Below, in pieces: positions 54,884 through 64,000 of a stretch of 64,000 bases of DNA; within the stretch, counting starts at the first letter, position 1; each line of letters opens with the position of its first letter. This stretch comes from JBNNGK01 sp050268245 (GTDB lineage: Bacteria > Pseudomonadota > Gammaproteobacteria > Enterobacterales > Enterobacteriaceae): assembly GCF_050268245.1 (NCBI RefSeq), contig NZ_JBNNGK010000001.1, positions 381,780-445,779 on the forward strand, written 5' to 3'. The notes under the pieces were generated by a model, which saw only the letters and a program-made list of their open reading frames with translations, made no database searches and had not been told where the DNA came from. The translations under genes were made by a program, and so were the position numbers.

Positions 54884-55731
54884 TGTTCATCCTCACTCAT
54901 AACACCTGAAAAAGCCGCCACAGCCCAGAGACAGTTTGCGTCTTAACCAATTCGTTTCTGCAGGATCTACTTAATGCTGCGGCATAATTCGAATTATTTA
55001 AAGTGTGTATGATAAAAATCACTTAGACTCACAAAATCGTCGTATAAAATAGTAAAAATTAAGTATTAGCTCGCATCCACCCAACACCTATTAACAGATA
55101 ATATGGTATATTATAAATGACAATTATATTTTGTATTGAATCAGCTAACACCTAGTCTATGAAAACCATGATGACATTCAGCCTGCGAACGCTTCTCGGC
55201 TCTGCCATGCCAATTCAGCAATGGAAATATGATAACATCATATAAACCATCAGCAACCTGCCTTAAATAAACGCCTGAATTTAGAATTAAAAACCAACAA
55301 AACAAAAATAAAAAGAATAATATTCCAATGCATTAGAATAAAACACATTATTACAAATTTTCATATATCATCTAAAAAATAAACGTAACGCACTAAAAAA
55401 GACATTATCAATAAGAACTCATTTTTTATCGTCTCTCGGTGATAAACATCATCTACATCTGCAAAAATCCACTATATGAGACCTTCGTCGATAATAAAGA
55501 CCTAAGGATAAACACCGCCTATATTCAAAAAACAAAAATATTAACGCTATGCTATAGAATACTCATGTATCAATAAGAAAAAGAAACCTTACTCCATAAA
55601 GAATAATTGTTGGCAAGGGATTAAAGCTAAACAAAAGAGTTACCGATAAAAATTGCACCTTATTCGGTTGCATGTGTAATTTTTGAGTGCAGTTTGATAT
55701 CGGCATTTTCATACTTGCCAGGACCTTGCTA
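54884..55731. other. AT-rich gene-free region upstream of the fimbrial genes
   Basis: About 850 bases with very high A+T, long A tracts and no open frame of note on either strand. In complete operons of this type the chaperone and usher genes would lie here. A short GC-richer island near 55165-55225 is the only hint of former coding DNA. The rest looks like promoter/silencer DNA. Confidence 0.45.
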
Positions 55732-56361
55732 TCAAGGTTGTCTTCTTAACCGCGTGATTTGTCGCGTTTGCCAGCGGCCAAATAACAGCAATCCACTCAA
55801 CGCCCCTAATAGCGCACAGAACATATCTGACTGTGTATCCCATTGATCGCCCTGCGTGCCGAGAAACTCGTCGGCTCCCTGTCCAAGGCTCAGCGCTGCC
55901 GCCCATTCAATCAGCTCATACAGCGCACTGATTGCCAACGCAATGCAACACACCACAAAGCCCAGCATCTTGCCACCGCGGACGTAATCGCCCCGGAGTA
56001 AGATCTCGCGAGCCACCAGCGCCGGCACCAATCCTTGAAAGAAGTGACCAAGCTTATCATAGGGATTCCTGCTCAAACCCAACCACTGCTGAACCTCGAA
56101 GCCCAATGGCACGCGTGCATAAGTGTACAGCCCCCCCACGATCAGAATCAGCGCGTGCAGGAAGATAAGCGTATACAGCAACGGCGTTAAGGGATAGCGA
56201 TGACGGGTAAAATACAACAAGGGCAGAACGATCATCACCGGCAGCACTTCCATCAGCCAAGTGAGAGGCTCATACGCGTAGGTCCCAGAATAAATCAGTA
56301 AAGCGATCAGAATCACTGCGGCAATAAATAATATCGCCGATAACCAACGTTCAACGGGCAT
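55732..56361 (-). CDS. yjdF: DUF2238 inner-membrane protein YjdF
   Basis: The 209-residue polytopic protein, the same length as E. coli YjdF, has six or more hydrophobic segments. Conserved are the motifs YDKLGHFFQGLVPALVAREILLR, SALYELIEWAAA and DEFLGTQGDQWDTQSDMF. Function is unknown. The start at 56361 was chosen for its GGAAGGA ribosome binding site and length; the frame is open 15 codons further. Confidence 0.9.
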   Translation of the reverse strand: MPVERWLSAILFIAAVILIALLIYSGTYAYEPLTWLMEVLPVMIVLPLLYFTRHRYPLTPLLYTLIFLHALILIVGGLYTYARVPLGFEVQQWLGLSRNPYDKLGHFFQGLVPALVAREILLRGDYVRGGKMLGFVVCCIALAISALYELIEWAAALSLGQGADEFLGTQGDQWDTQSDMFCALLGALSGLLLFGRWQTRQITRLRRQP

Positions 56362-56441
56362 AGAATCCTTCCATAAAGGCCGAAAGTTCTCGCCAGTATA
56401 GCCCAATCCCCGTTACGTAGAGAATTGGGCCAGTAAACGCC

Positions 56442-57914
56442 TTACACCGGCCAGCGGTTTAAAATGATGCCTCGCGTCGCCGCACTGGCTCCAAAATCTG
56501 CCAACATGGCGCGCACATCAGGATCGATATACTCCGCATTATCATGCTCGGCAATCACGACACTATTGTCTGGAATCTCCGCCAGCAAGAGTTGCAAACG
56601 CGGATTGTGCAGGAAAGTGAGATTCTGATGAAAACGCACCACATAATGGTCATCATAGCGCGTCAACTGCAACGCATTGTGGTGGCTCTTGTAGGTACTG
56701 CACAATAGTTGAGCCAACAGCCCTAATGCAATGCCCGCTAACATTCCGAACACGATAATTCCACCAACGGTGACGATAAACGGTGCGAACTGCGTTAATC
56801 CCCTGCGCCACTGTGTAACGAACTGAGCAGGCGAAGCCAACTTGTAGCCGGTATACAGCAGTACCGCCGCTAAACTGGCTAGAGGAATCGTATTGAGCAG
56901 ATCGCCAAAGAATAAACCACACAACAAGAGCAATACGCCATGTAGTAAAATGGATATCTTGCTACGCGCGCCGGCATTAACATTTACCGAGCTGCGTACG
57001 ATTACCGCGGTGATCGGCAATCCACCCAAGAAACCACTCAACATATTGCCCACGCCCTGGGCACGCATTTCTTTATCCGGTGACGGTGACGGCGTTTGTG
57101 ATTTCAGTTTCTTCAGCGCTTCCTGGCTGAGCAGGGTTTCCAAGCTGGCAACCAGCGCCAACGTGACGGCAATCAGATATACCGAAGGATTACGCCATGC
57201 GCTTTGCCAATCCGGCCGACTCATCTGCGCGCCTAACTCATCAGCACTCTCAAATTTGGGCAGGGCAATACGCGGCATACTGCCTACACTTTCCGGCAAT
57301 AAGCGTTCGCCAAAAATTACCGCCAAGCTCCCCCACAACACCGCAACCAGCGTGCCGGGTATATAGGTCATGACTTTAAAACGTTTGATCGGTTCAGTCG
57401 TCCATAACCACATAATCAGCAAAGCACCTAGCGTCACCAAAGCCGAAGCAGGTGACAATAATGCCGAGCTTGCCGAAAGCAGCGCGCTCAAGCCACCGTC
57501 CCCTTGATAACCTAACGCTAGCGGTAACTGTTGCATAATCAACAAAATACCAATTGCTGCCAACATGCCCTGAATCACCGTGCCTGGCACTAAGGAAATC
57601 CAGCGCCCTGCACGTAACAGACCAAAAATCAGCTGCAGTACACCTGCCATGATCAAAGCCACGAGCAGTAACGAAAATGAGCCAAGGGTTTCCATCGCGC
57701 CAACGACGATAGTCACGAGCCCAGCGGCAGGCCCACTGACCGCATAACGTGACGGACTCAGCATCGTCACCACAATGCCACCGATAACGCCGGTCAACAA
57801 ACCAATGAACGGCGGCACACCACTGGCTTGAGCAATCCCCAGGCTCAGCGGTAATGCCACCAGAAACACCACGATCCCTGCAGGAATGTCATTACGCAGA
57901 GTGCTTAAGTTCAT
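56442..57914 (-). CDS. SulP-family anion (probable bicarbonate/sulfate) transporter
   Basis: The 490-residue protein has about 12-14 membrane segments. The SulP pattern is near the start (DIPAGIVVFLVALPLSLGIAQASG) and in GFLGGLPITAVIVRSSVNVNAGA. A short C-terminal STAS-like cytosolic domain follows (about residues 420-490, ending GIILNRWPV). Its start overlaps the end of the carbonic anhydrase gene by 23 bases. That coupling suggests CO2/bicarbonate as the substrate, since SulP-carbonic anhydrase pairs and fusions are known; this is inference. Confidence 0.88.
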   Translation of the reverse strand: MNLSTLRNDIPAGIVVFLVALPLSLGIAQASGVPPFIGLLTGVIGGIVVTMLSPSRYAVSGPAAGLVTIVVGAMETLGSFSLLLVALIMAGVLQLIFGLLRAGRWISLVPGTVIQGMLAAIGILLIMQQLPLALGYQGDGGLSALLSASSALLSPASALVTLGALLIMWLWTTEPIKRFKVMTYIPGTLVAVLWGSLAVIFGERLLPESVGSMPRIALPKFESADELGAQMSRPDWQSAWRNPSVYLIAVTLALVASLETLLSQEALKKLKSQTPSPSPDKEMRAQGVGNMLSGFLGGLPITAVIVRSSVNVNAGARSKISILLHGVLLLLCGLFFGDLLNTIPLASLAAVLLYTGYKLASPAQFVTQWRRGLTQFAPFIVTVGGIIVFGMLAGIALGLLAQLLCSTYKSHHNALQLTRYDDHYVVRFHQNLTFLHNPRLQLLLAEIPDNSVVIAEHDNAEYIDPDVRAMLADFGASAATRGIILNRWPV

Positions 57915-58539
57915 TACGCACCTCCACATTATCCTGATGAACCAACTCCTTTAAATGACCGTCTTGCAGATCGTAAACGCAGCCGAATATATCCAGCGAC
58001 TTGCCCTGCTCCCAGGCTTGCCGAACCGGACGACTTGCGACCAAATGGGCAAATTGTATTACCACATGCGCTTCAACCAATCGATTCAAACGCGATGTTT
58101 CATCACCCTCGCTCTGTTGATAACGTTGAAGGTCGTTCGCTAATGAGCACCGCAAATGCGCCATGCGACGCGCTAATGCACTTTCTTCCTGAGACAACGG
58201 CATCTCCGGTAGGTTGACGGCGGCCTGAACACCGCCACAGCCGTAATGCCCACAGATCACAATGGCGGAAACATACAGATAGTCCAACGCATACTGCAAT
58301 ACGCTCATCAAACTATCATCATCCTCCAAAACCATATTGGCGATATTACGATGAACGAAGAGCTCCCCCGGATGGGCACCGGTCAAGACTTCAGCAGGCA
58401 CACGGCTATCAGAACAACCAATCCACAGTGCCTGCGGTTGTTGACCAGCAACATGCTTACGAAAATAGTGAGGATTGCGCTGGCGTTGTTGCAACGCCCA
58501 ACTGCGATTTCTGGCTAATAAAGGTTTGAGTATCGACAC
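57892..58539 (-). CDS. Beta-class carbonic anhydrase
   Basis: The 215-residue zinc enzyme interconverts CO2 and bicarbonate. Zinc ligands are in WIGCSDSRVP (Cys, Asp) and ICGHYGCGG (His, Cys); HPGELFVHRNIAN is the substrate-side segment. It resembles Can/CynT but the C-terminal third differs. The GTG at 58539 gives a family-like N-terminus and an AGAGAGAAG ribosome binding site; another in-frame GTG at 58578 is possible. It overlaps the SulP gene. Confidence 0.88.
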   Translation of the reverse strand: MSILKPLLARNRSWALQQRQRNPHYFRKHVAGQQPQALWIGCSDSRVPAEVLTGAHPGELFVHRNIANMVLEDDDSLMSVLQYALDYLYVSAIVICGHYGCGGVQAAVNLPEMPLSQEESALARRMAHLRCSLANDLQRYQQSEGDETSRLNRLVEAHVVIQFAHLVASRPVRQAWEQGKSLDIFGCVYDLQDGHLKELVHQDNVEVRNELKHSA

Positions 58540-59767
58540 AACATGCTTCTCTCTGTTGGGGGACAAACAGGCTTTCACCTACCCGCCCAGGGCCAAATAA
58601 CATTAATAAAACTGATGATGTTGATTAAGGCTTGAAGCTGATACACGGCATTTTCAACCGATGCAGGAACGTTCCTACAACGGAAAAGGCCTTTATTAAA
58701 AATAGAGGCGTACACGATTAAGGCAAGTAAAAAAATGCGGGAACTTTTGCGTATAAATCAGAAATTCATTGAATTTAATGAAGATAAAAATGAAACAGAA
58801 GTATTAAAAAAGTAAAGTAAGCATTTACTGAAAAAACTTTACACTCCAACCCTTCGGTCAATGGAGTGAACTTATCTACAACGAGCCTTACAATACTTAA
58901 CTACAGCATATATTAAGTATGACTTGTCATTAGCGGATGAGAAAAAAGGTATCGATATTGGCATTTCAGAAATTTTTTGCCTCGCCCTAATCCAGCCTGT
59001 TTCAGACTTTTCCTGTCAGTCAGAACAGATGCCTAATGCTCCTTCTCGCTATTTTTATCCAACGCTAGCAGGATTAGAGCATAAATATTAATCATGTTTA
59101 TCCTTAATATTTTCATTACGTCTGAAAATAAAATCAAGCGATCGTGATTAATATTACGTTAATAACGTTTTTTTAGCGCAAACATACTGGCAGACAAATA
59201 ACAATCAGATAATATACATTTTTATCCGTATGAGAAATTATTTAAACTCACTTAGAAAACACTCATCTTAAATGCACAAAGTTAAATAAAAACAGATTGT
59301 TATGCCGCCTCTGGCTCACTATTGTTAGCCTTATTCACTGCAACTGGCTTGGGTAAATAATTTATTTATTATACACTCGGTTATTTATATAAACGATACA
59401 GTTAAAAATGACGCGAGCTTAAATTATTAATTTATTTTATATCTTGAGAATATATCTTTCTCATGATTTTTATGACGCCAGAAATTAAATACATATAAAT
59501 TTCTAATATATCACTGATGTTCAGTAGTCAGCAGGGGTTTATTCAGTTCATATTATTGCGTTATTGATAGCAGTTTGATGTCAAAAGACGGGGATTTACG
59601 TGTTTTTTATCCCAAGCTAGCGTATGTCACCATCAATTTCACGAGTAACTATTACAAATCAATATCTTCGTTGCGTGATCTGCCGCCCAAAAAACAAACA
59701 AAGAATCATAGCAAACTACACTTAACCTTTGGTTGACATACTATTAACAACTTCAAGGAGAAAAGCT
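58540..59767. other. Long AT-rich intergenic region between carbonic anhydrase and acs
   Basis: About 1.2 kb with no supported protein gene on either strand. It must hold the acs promoter region and the carbonic anhydrase promoter. It contains the terminator-like hairpin array at 58811-58868 and an ATACTTAA / TTAAGTAT dyad at 58893-58920. I could not find a consensus CRP site for acs. Confidence 0.5.
58811..58868 (-). other. Tandem hairpins with T tracts (possible sRNA 3' end or attenuator)
   Basis: On the minus strand the stem CACTCCA / TGGAGTG (loop with an inner ACC/GGT pairing) is followed by TAAAGTTTTTT. A second stem GTAAAGT / ACTTTAC, overlapping the first T tract, is followed by TTTTTT. 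AGTAA-ATGC-TTACT is an alternative inner stem. No minus-strand gene ends here. Confidence 0.45.
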
Positions 59768-61726
59768 ATGAGCCAACTGCACAAACACGCTATTCCTTCC
59801 GCCATTGCGGAACGTACCCTGATCAACCCAGTTCAATATCAACAGTATTATCAACAATCTGTGCAAGATCCCGAGGAGTTCTGGGGCGAGCACGGCAAAA
59901 TCGTTGATTGGATCAAGCCATTTACTAAAGTGAAGAATACTTCGTTCGATCCAGGGCACATCAGTATCCGCTGGTTCGAAGATGGTACATTGAATTTAGC
60001 GGCCAACTGTCTGGATCGTCATTTGGCAACCCGCGGTGATCAAACCGCACTTATCTGGGAAGGTGACGATCCGTCTCAATCTAAACATGTCACCTACAAA
60101 CAACTGCATCACGACGTATGCCAGTTCGCCAACGTGCTAAAAAAACTTGGTGTCAAAAAAGGGGATGTCGTAGCGATCTATATGCCAATGGTGCCAGAAG
60201 CCGCCGTGGCTATGTTGGCTTGCGCGCGCATTGGTGCCGTGCATTCAGTGATTTTCGGGGGATTTTCGCCGGAAGCCGTCGCGGGCCGGATTATCGACTC
60301 CAATTCGTGCCTGGTGGTTACCGCAGATGAAGGCCTGCGCGCGGGCCGCTCTGTTCCATTGAAAAAGAATGTAGATGATGCACTAAAAAACCCAGGTGTA
60401 AAAAGCATCAACAACGTTGTGGTATTCCAGCGCACAGGTAAACCCGGCTACTGGGAGGAAGGCCGCGATCTATGGTGGCATGAGCTGGTTGACGGCGTTT
60501 CCGCCGATTGCCCGCCGGAAGAAATGAACGCTGAGGATCCGCTGTTTATCCTGTATACCTCCGGTTCAACCGGTAAACCTAAAGGTGTCCTGCATACTAC
60601 CGGGGGCTATCTGGTGTATGCGGCCATGACCTTTAAATATGTATTCGATTATCACGATGGTGATATTTATTGGTGCACCGCTGATGTCGGCTGGGTGACA
60701 GGGCACAGCTATCTACTCTACGGCCCGTTGGCCTGCGGTGCTATCACGCTGATGTTTGAGGGCGTACCAAATTATCCCGGTGTAAATAGGCTATCTCAAG
60801 TCATTGATAAACATCACGTGAATATTTTATATACGGCACCAACAGCCATTCGCGCACTTATGGCTGAGGGTGATAAAGCCATCGAAGGGACGAAACGGGA
60901 TTCGTTACGCATTATGGGGTCGGTTGGTGAACCCATAAACCCAGAAGCCTGGGAGTGGTATTTCAACAAGATCGGCAACGGTAAATGTCCAATTATGGAT
61001 ACCTGGTGGCAGACCGAAACCGGTGGTTTCATGATTACTCCGTTGCCGGGCGCGACAGAGCTGAAAGCGGGTTCTGCCACACGGCCATTTTTTGGCGTAC
61101 AGCCAGCGCTAGTAGATAACGCCGGTAATCTGCAGGAAGGGGCAATAGAGGGCAACCTAGTGATCACCGACTCTTGGCCTGGCCAAGCGCGTACTCTATT
61201 TGGCGACTATGATCGGTTCGAACAAACTTACTTCTCCACTTTTAAGGGCATGTACTTTAGTGGTGACGGAGCACGTCGTGATGAAGATGGTTATTACTGG
61301 ATCACCGGCCGTGTCGACGATGTACTGAACGTCTCAGGCCATCGCCTCGGCACCGCCGAAATTGAATCCGCTTTAGTCGCCCACCCGAAAATCGCCGAAG
61401 CTGCGGTAGTAGGCATTCCGCATAACATCAAAGGCCAAGCGATTTACGCCTATATTACGCTGAACCATGGCGAAGAACCGACGCCAGAGCTTTACACCGA
61501 AGTACGTAACTGGGTACGCAAAGAGATAGGGCCTATTGCTACGCCAGATGTGCTGCATTGGACGGACTCTCTACCTAAAACTCGCTCTGGAAAAATCATG
61601 CGCCGTATTCTGCGCAAAATTGCTACTGGCGATACTAGCAACCTAGGAGATACCTCAACGCTGGCAGATCCCGCTGTCGTCGACAAACTGTTGGAAGAAA
61701 AACAATCCATGGAAGTACCGTCATAA
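59768..61726 (+). CDS. acs: Acetyl-CoA synthetase
   Basis: The 652-residue AMP-forming enzyme activates acetate. ATP/AMP motifs YTSGSTGKPKGVLHT, DTWWQTETGG, YFSGDGARRDEDGYYWITGR and the acetylation site Lys609 in KTRSGKIMRRIL are intact. The start at 59768 follows a CAAGGAG ribosome binding site and gives the E. coli length. It leads the acs-yjcH-actP operon. Confidence 0.99.
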   Translation: MSQLHKHAIPSAIAERTLINPVQYQQYYQQSVQDPEEFWGEHGKIVDWIKPFTKVKNTSFDPGHISIRWFEDGTLNLAANCLDRHLATRGDQTALIWEGDDPSQSKHVTYKQLHHDVCQFANVLKKLGVKKGDVVAIYMPMVPEAAVAMLACARIGAVHSVIFGGFSPEAVAGRIIDSNSCLVVTADEGLRAGRSVPLKKNVDDALKNPGVKSINNVVVFQRTGKPGYWEEGRDLWWHELVDGVSADCPPEEMNAEDPLFILYTSGSTGKPKGVLHTTGGYLVYAAMTFKYVFDYHDGDIYWCTADVGWVTGHSYLLYGPLACGAITLMFEGVPNYPGVNRLSQVIDKHHVNILYTAPTAIRALMAEGDKAIEGTKRDSLRIMGSVGEPINPEAWEWYFNKIGNGKCPIMDTWWQTETGGFMITPLPGATELKAGSATRPFFGVQPALVDNAGNLQEGAIEGNLVITDSWPGQARTLFGDYDRFEQTYFSTFKGMYFSGDGARRDEDGYYWITGRVDDVLNVSGHRLGTAEIESALVAHPKIAEAAVVGIPHNIKGQAIYAYITLNHGEEPTPELYTEVRNWVRKEIGPIATPDVLHWTDSLPKTRSGKIMRRILRKIATGDTSNLGDTSTLADPAVVDKLLEEKQSMEVPS

Positions 61727-61830
61727 TTTTTTGCCGCTTCTCGCCGCTCATCGCCTTCTGCGGGATGAGCGGCCTGATACCTAACGGGTATAGCGCGGCG
61801 TTCGCAACAATACCTACTGGAGAAAAACTG

Positions 61831-62142
61831 ATGAATGACACCATTTATCAAGGGATTGAGCAAAACCCGCGTTTTAAGGAGTTGGTGCGAAAGCGTAGCC
61901 GCTTTGCCTGGTTACTGTCGCTGATAACACTGGCTTTATACGTTAGCTTTATCTTATTGATTGCCTTTGAGCCGCAATGGCTGGGCACACCGATCGCGGC
62001 AGGTTCTATCATCACCCGTGGCATTCCGATCGGTGTTGGATTGATCGTCATTTCTTTCATCTTAACCGGGATATACGTCTTCCGCGCCAATGGTGAGTTC
62101 GACCGCTTGAATGCAGAAGTATTGCGCGAGGTGAAACAATGA
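61831..62142 (+). CDS. yjcH: DUF485 inner-membrane protein YjcH
   Basis: The 103-residue protein has two membrane helices (SLITLALYVSFILLIAF and IPIGVGLIVISFILTGIYVF). It is the conserved companion of ActP and probably aids its function or assembly. The start at 61831 was chosen for its CTGGAGAA site. It overlaps actP by 4 bases. Confidence 0.93.
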   Translation: MNDTIYQGIEQNPRFKELVRKRSRFAWLLSLITLALYVSFILLIAFEPQWLGTPIAAGSIITRGIPIGVGLIVISFILTGIYVFRANGEFDRLNAEVLREVKQ

Positions 62143-63791
62143 AAGCCTTATTCGCATCAGCAACATTATTATTACTGCCTGGCTTAGCTAACGCCGATGC
62201 CATCAGTGGTGCAGTTCAGCGCCAACCGCTGAACATCCAAGCGATTGTGATGTTCTTGTTATTCGTTGGCGGTACCTTATATATCACGTATTGGGCCTCT
62301 AAACGTACTCGTTCCCGGCAAGATTATTATACCGCGGGCGGGCGTATCACCGGTTTTCAGAATGGGCTAGCCATCGCAGGGGATTTCATGTCTGCCGCCT
62401 CATTTCTGGGGATTTCTGCTCTGGTCTATACTTCAGGTTACGATGGACTGATCTATTCCATTGGTTTCCTGATTGGCTGGCCAATTATTCTGTTTCTGAT
62501 TGCCGAACGCCTACGCAACCTCGGTCGTTATACCTTTGCCGACGTGGCCTCTTATCGCTTGAAGCAAAGACCGATTCGAACCTTATCCGCCTGCGGCTCA
62601 TTGGTGGTAGTCGCACTGTATCTGATCGCTCAGATGGTGGGTGCAGGTAAGCTTATTCAGCTTTTGTTCGGTCTAAACTACCATACCGCGGTCATATTGG
62701 TCGGTATTCTCATGGTGCTGTACGTTTTATTCGGCGGAATGTTAGCGACCACTTGGGTACAAATAATCAAGGCGGTGCTGCTGTTAACCGGTGCCAGTTT
62801 TATGGCGGTGATGGTCATGAAATCTGTCAACTTCGATTTCAACACCCTGTTCACCGAAGCCGTAAACATCCATCCTAATGGTATCTCGATAATGAGCCCT
62901 GGCGGGTTAGTCTCCGATCCCATCTCTGCGCTCTCTTTAGGCTTGGCATTGATGTTTGGTACTGCCGGTTTGCCGCATATCCTGATGCGATTCTTCACCG
63001 TTAGCGATGCCAAAGAAGCTCGTAAAAGTGTGTTCTATGCCACCGGTTTTATTGGTTACTTCTATATTTTGACCTTTATTATCGGTTTCGGCGCGATCTT
63101 GCTAGTCAGTGCGAATCCCGCATTTAAAGACGCCAGTGGGGCATTGCTGGGGGGAACGAATATGGCGGCAGTGCATTTAGCTAATGCTGTTGGCGGTAAC
63201 TTATTCCTCGGTTTTATCTCTGCAGTAGCATTCGCCACTATTTTGGCGGTAGTCGCTGGCTTGACGTTGGCCGGCGCTTCTGCGGTTTCACATGATTTGT
63301 ATGCTAGCGTCATTAAGAAGGGTAAGGCGACCGAACACGATGAACTGCGCGTGTCCAAGATCACCGTAATCTGTCTAGGAATTATCGCTATCGCTCTAGG
63401 TATTTTGTTTGAAAAACAGAACATTGCCTTTATGGTCGGCCTGGCATTTTCCATCGCAGCCAGCTGTAATTTCCCAATTATTATTCTTTCTATGTATTGG
63501 TCACGCCTGACTACCCGTGGTGCAATGGTCGGAGGCTGGTTAGGTCTGCTAACCGCGGTAATTTTGATGATTCTCGGTCCAACAATCTGGGTACAGATTT
63601 TGGGGCATGCGAAACCGATTTATCCTTATGAATATCCTGCGTTATTCTCCATGATCGTAGCATTTGTCGGCACGTGGTTGTTCTCGGCTACCGACAATTC
63701 AGTATCAGGTCAGCAAGAACGTGAACGCTTCCGTGCACAGTTTGTTCGTTCACAAACTGGATTGGGAATATCCCAAGGTAGTTCGCATTAA
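62139..63791 (+). CDS. actP: Cation/acetate symporter ActP
   Basis: The 550-residue sodium:solute symporter (SSS family) has a cleavable N-terminal signal (ending LANA) and about 13 membrane helices. Characteristic segments are RSRQDYYTAGGRITGFQNGLAIAGDFMSAASFLG and GTAGLPHILMRFFTV. It takes up acetate for Acs. The gene overlaps yjcH by ATGA, so translation is coupled. Confidence 0.97.
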   Translation: MKALFASATLLLLPGLANADAISGAVQRQPLNIQAIVMFLLFVGGTLYITYWASKRTRSRQDYYTAGGRITGFQNGLAIAGDFMSAASFLGISALVYTSGYDGLIYSIGFLIGWPIILFLIAERLRNLGRYTFADVASYRLKQRPIRTLSACGSLVVVALYLIAQMVGAGKLIQLLFGLNYHTAVILVGILMVLYVLFGGMLATTWVQIIKAVLLLTGASFMAVMVMKSVNFDFNTLFTEAVNIHPNGISIMSPGGLVSDPISALSLGLALMFGTAGLPHILMRFFTVSDAKEARKSVFYATGFIGYFYILTFIIGFGAILLVSANPAFKDASGALLGGTNMAAVHLANAVGGNLFLGFISAVAFATILAVVAGLTLAGASAVSHDLYASVIKKGKATEHDELRVSKITVICLGIIAIALGILFEKQNIAFMVGLAFSIAASCNFPIIILSMYWSRLTTRGAMVGGWLGLLTAVILMILGPTIWVQILGHAKPIYPYEYPALFSMIVAFVGTWLFSATDNSVSGQQERERFRAQFVRSQTGLGISQGSSH

Positions 63792-63818
63792 CCGAATGAA
63801 ATACACATAGTTCGGACC

Positions 63819-63857
63819 AGGCCCCGGGATCTTTTTGTTCGGAGGGGCCTCTTTTTC
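63819..63857 (+). terminator. Terminator of the acs-yjcH-actP operon
   Basis: AGGCCCC / GGGGCCT with an 18-base loop is followed by CTTTTTC. Confidence 0.75.
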
Positions 63858-63861
63858 ACTA

Positions 63862-63898
63862 AAAACGCAAAAAGCCCCATGCTTTCGCATGAGGCTTT
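63862..63898 (-). terminator. Terminator of the rRNA operon
   Basis: On the minus strand AAAGCCTCATGC / GCATGGGGCTTT (GAAA loop, one mismatch) is followed by TTGCGTTTTT. It lies just after 5S rRNA and is typical of rrn T1 terminators. Confidence 0.85.
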
Positions 63899-63910
63899 CT
63901 ACTTTATTTG

Positions 63911-64000
63911 ATGCCTGGCAGTGTCCTACTCTCGCATGGGGAGACCCCACACTACCATCGGCGCTACGGCGTTTCACTTCTGAGTTCGGCATGGGGTCAG
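63911..64000 (-). rRNA. rrf: 5S rRNA, 3' part
   Basis: The 90 bases match the 3' three quarters of enterobacterial 5S rRNA, from TGACCCCATGCCGAAC to the TGCCAGGCAT end. The gene runs off the right edge. The rest of the rRNA operon lies beyond the window. Confidence 0.97.

Noticed and set aside
52006..58600. Genomic island inserted at tRNA-Phe
   Set aside because: The fimbrial genes sit next to a common integration site, but no repeated tRNA 3' end, integrase or mobility gene was found before acs.
59625..59643. A TGTCAC...TTTCACG sequence considered as a CRP site for acs
   Set aside because: The spacing between half-sites is too long for CRP and the left arm is mismatched.

Overview
The window is chromosomal DNA of a member of the Enterobacterales. 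The proteins are close to Escherichia coli ones, and almost all of the gene order is the E. coli rplI-to-yjdC block, here in a rearranged frame. Several traits suggest a Serratia/Yersinia-like (Yersiniaceae) organism: AmiB carries two LysM domains, ampC is missing between frdD and blc, there is a two-partner secretion locus and MR/P-type fimbrial tip genes, and the miaA-hfq gap holds a degenerate intergenic repeat resembling one I recall from Serratia/Yersinia genomes. I cannot name the species from sequence alone.

Layout. 1-2.9 kb: the start of a DUF488-like gene, then rpsF-priB-rpsR-rplI (minus strand) behind a recognisable promoter and S6:S18 leader, then two DUF1471 genes (yjfY-like and the lipoprotein gene bsmA). 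2.9-7.5 kb: a two-partner secretion pair (short TpsA, TpsB) with an AT-rich upstream flank. 7.5-25.99 kb: a long minus-strand block, nnr-tsaE-amiB-mutL-miaA-hfq-hflX-hflK-hflC-yjeT-purA-nsrR-rnr-rlmB-aidB, covering RNA modification and decay, membrane protease control, cell separation, mismatch repair, purine synthesis and stress. 26-34.2 kb: queG, three tRNA-Gly genes, orn, rsgA, psd, mscM. 34.2-42.4 kb: epmA, the anaerobic fumarate reductase operon frdABCD, blc, a guanidine-II-riboswitch-controlled gdx/sugE, the ecnA/ecnB entericidins, efp and epmB. The EF-P factor and two of its modifying enzymes lie within 8 kb. 42.4-52.1 kb: yjeI, groES-groEL with a clear sigma-32 promoter, fxsA, aspA-dcuA, cutA-dsbD, yjdC and tRNA-Phe.

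52.1-58.6 kb is the most accessory part. An incomplete chaperone-usher fimbrial locus encodes one minor pilin and two tip-adhesin-like proteins. The two adhesins share a nearly identical C-terminal module (a 355-bp direct repeat, about 93% identical by hand count) but have unrelated N-terminal domains. No chaperone, usher or major pilin is present. Next come yjdF and an overlapping beta-carbonic anhydrase/SulP transporter pair. 58.5-59.8 kb is a long AT-rich gap with a terminator-like hairpin array. 59.8-63.8 kb is the acetate uptake and activation operon acs-yjcH-actP, which converges on the 3' end of an rRNA operon (5S rRNA, minus strand).

Most of the window is conserved core genome. The parts that merit attention are the paired adhesin module, the short TpsA with a terminator before TpsB, the guanidine-II riboswitch, the CA/SulP couple, the small intergenic repeat family, the orphan hairpin array upstream of acs and the divergent tRNA-Gly copy.
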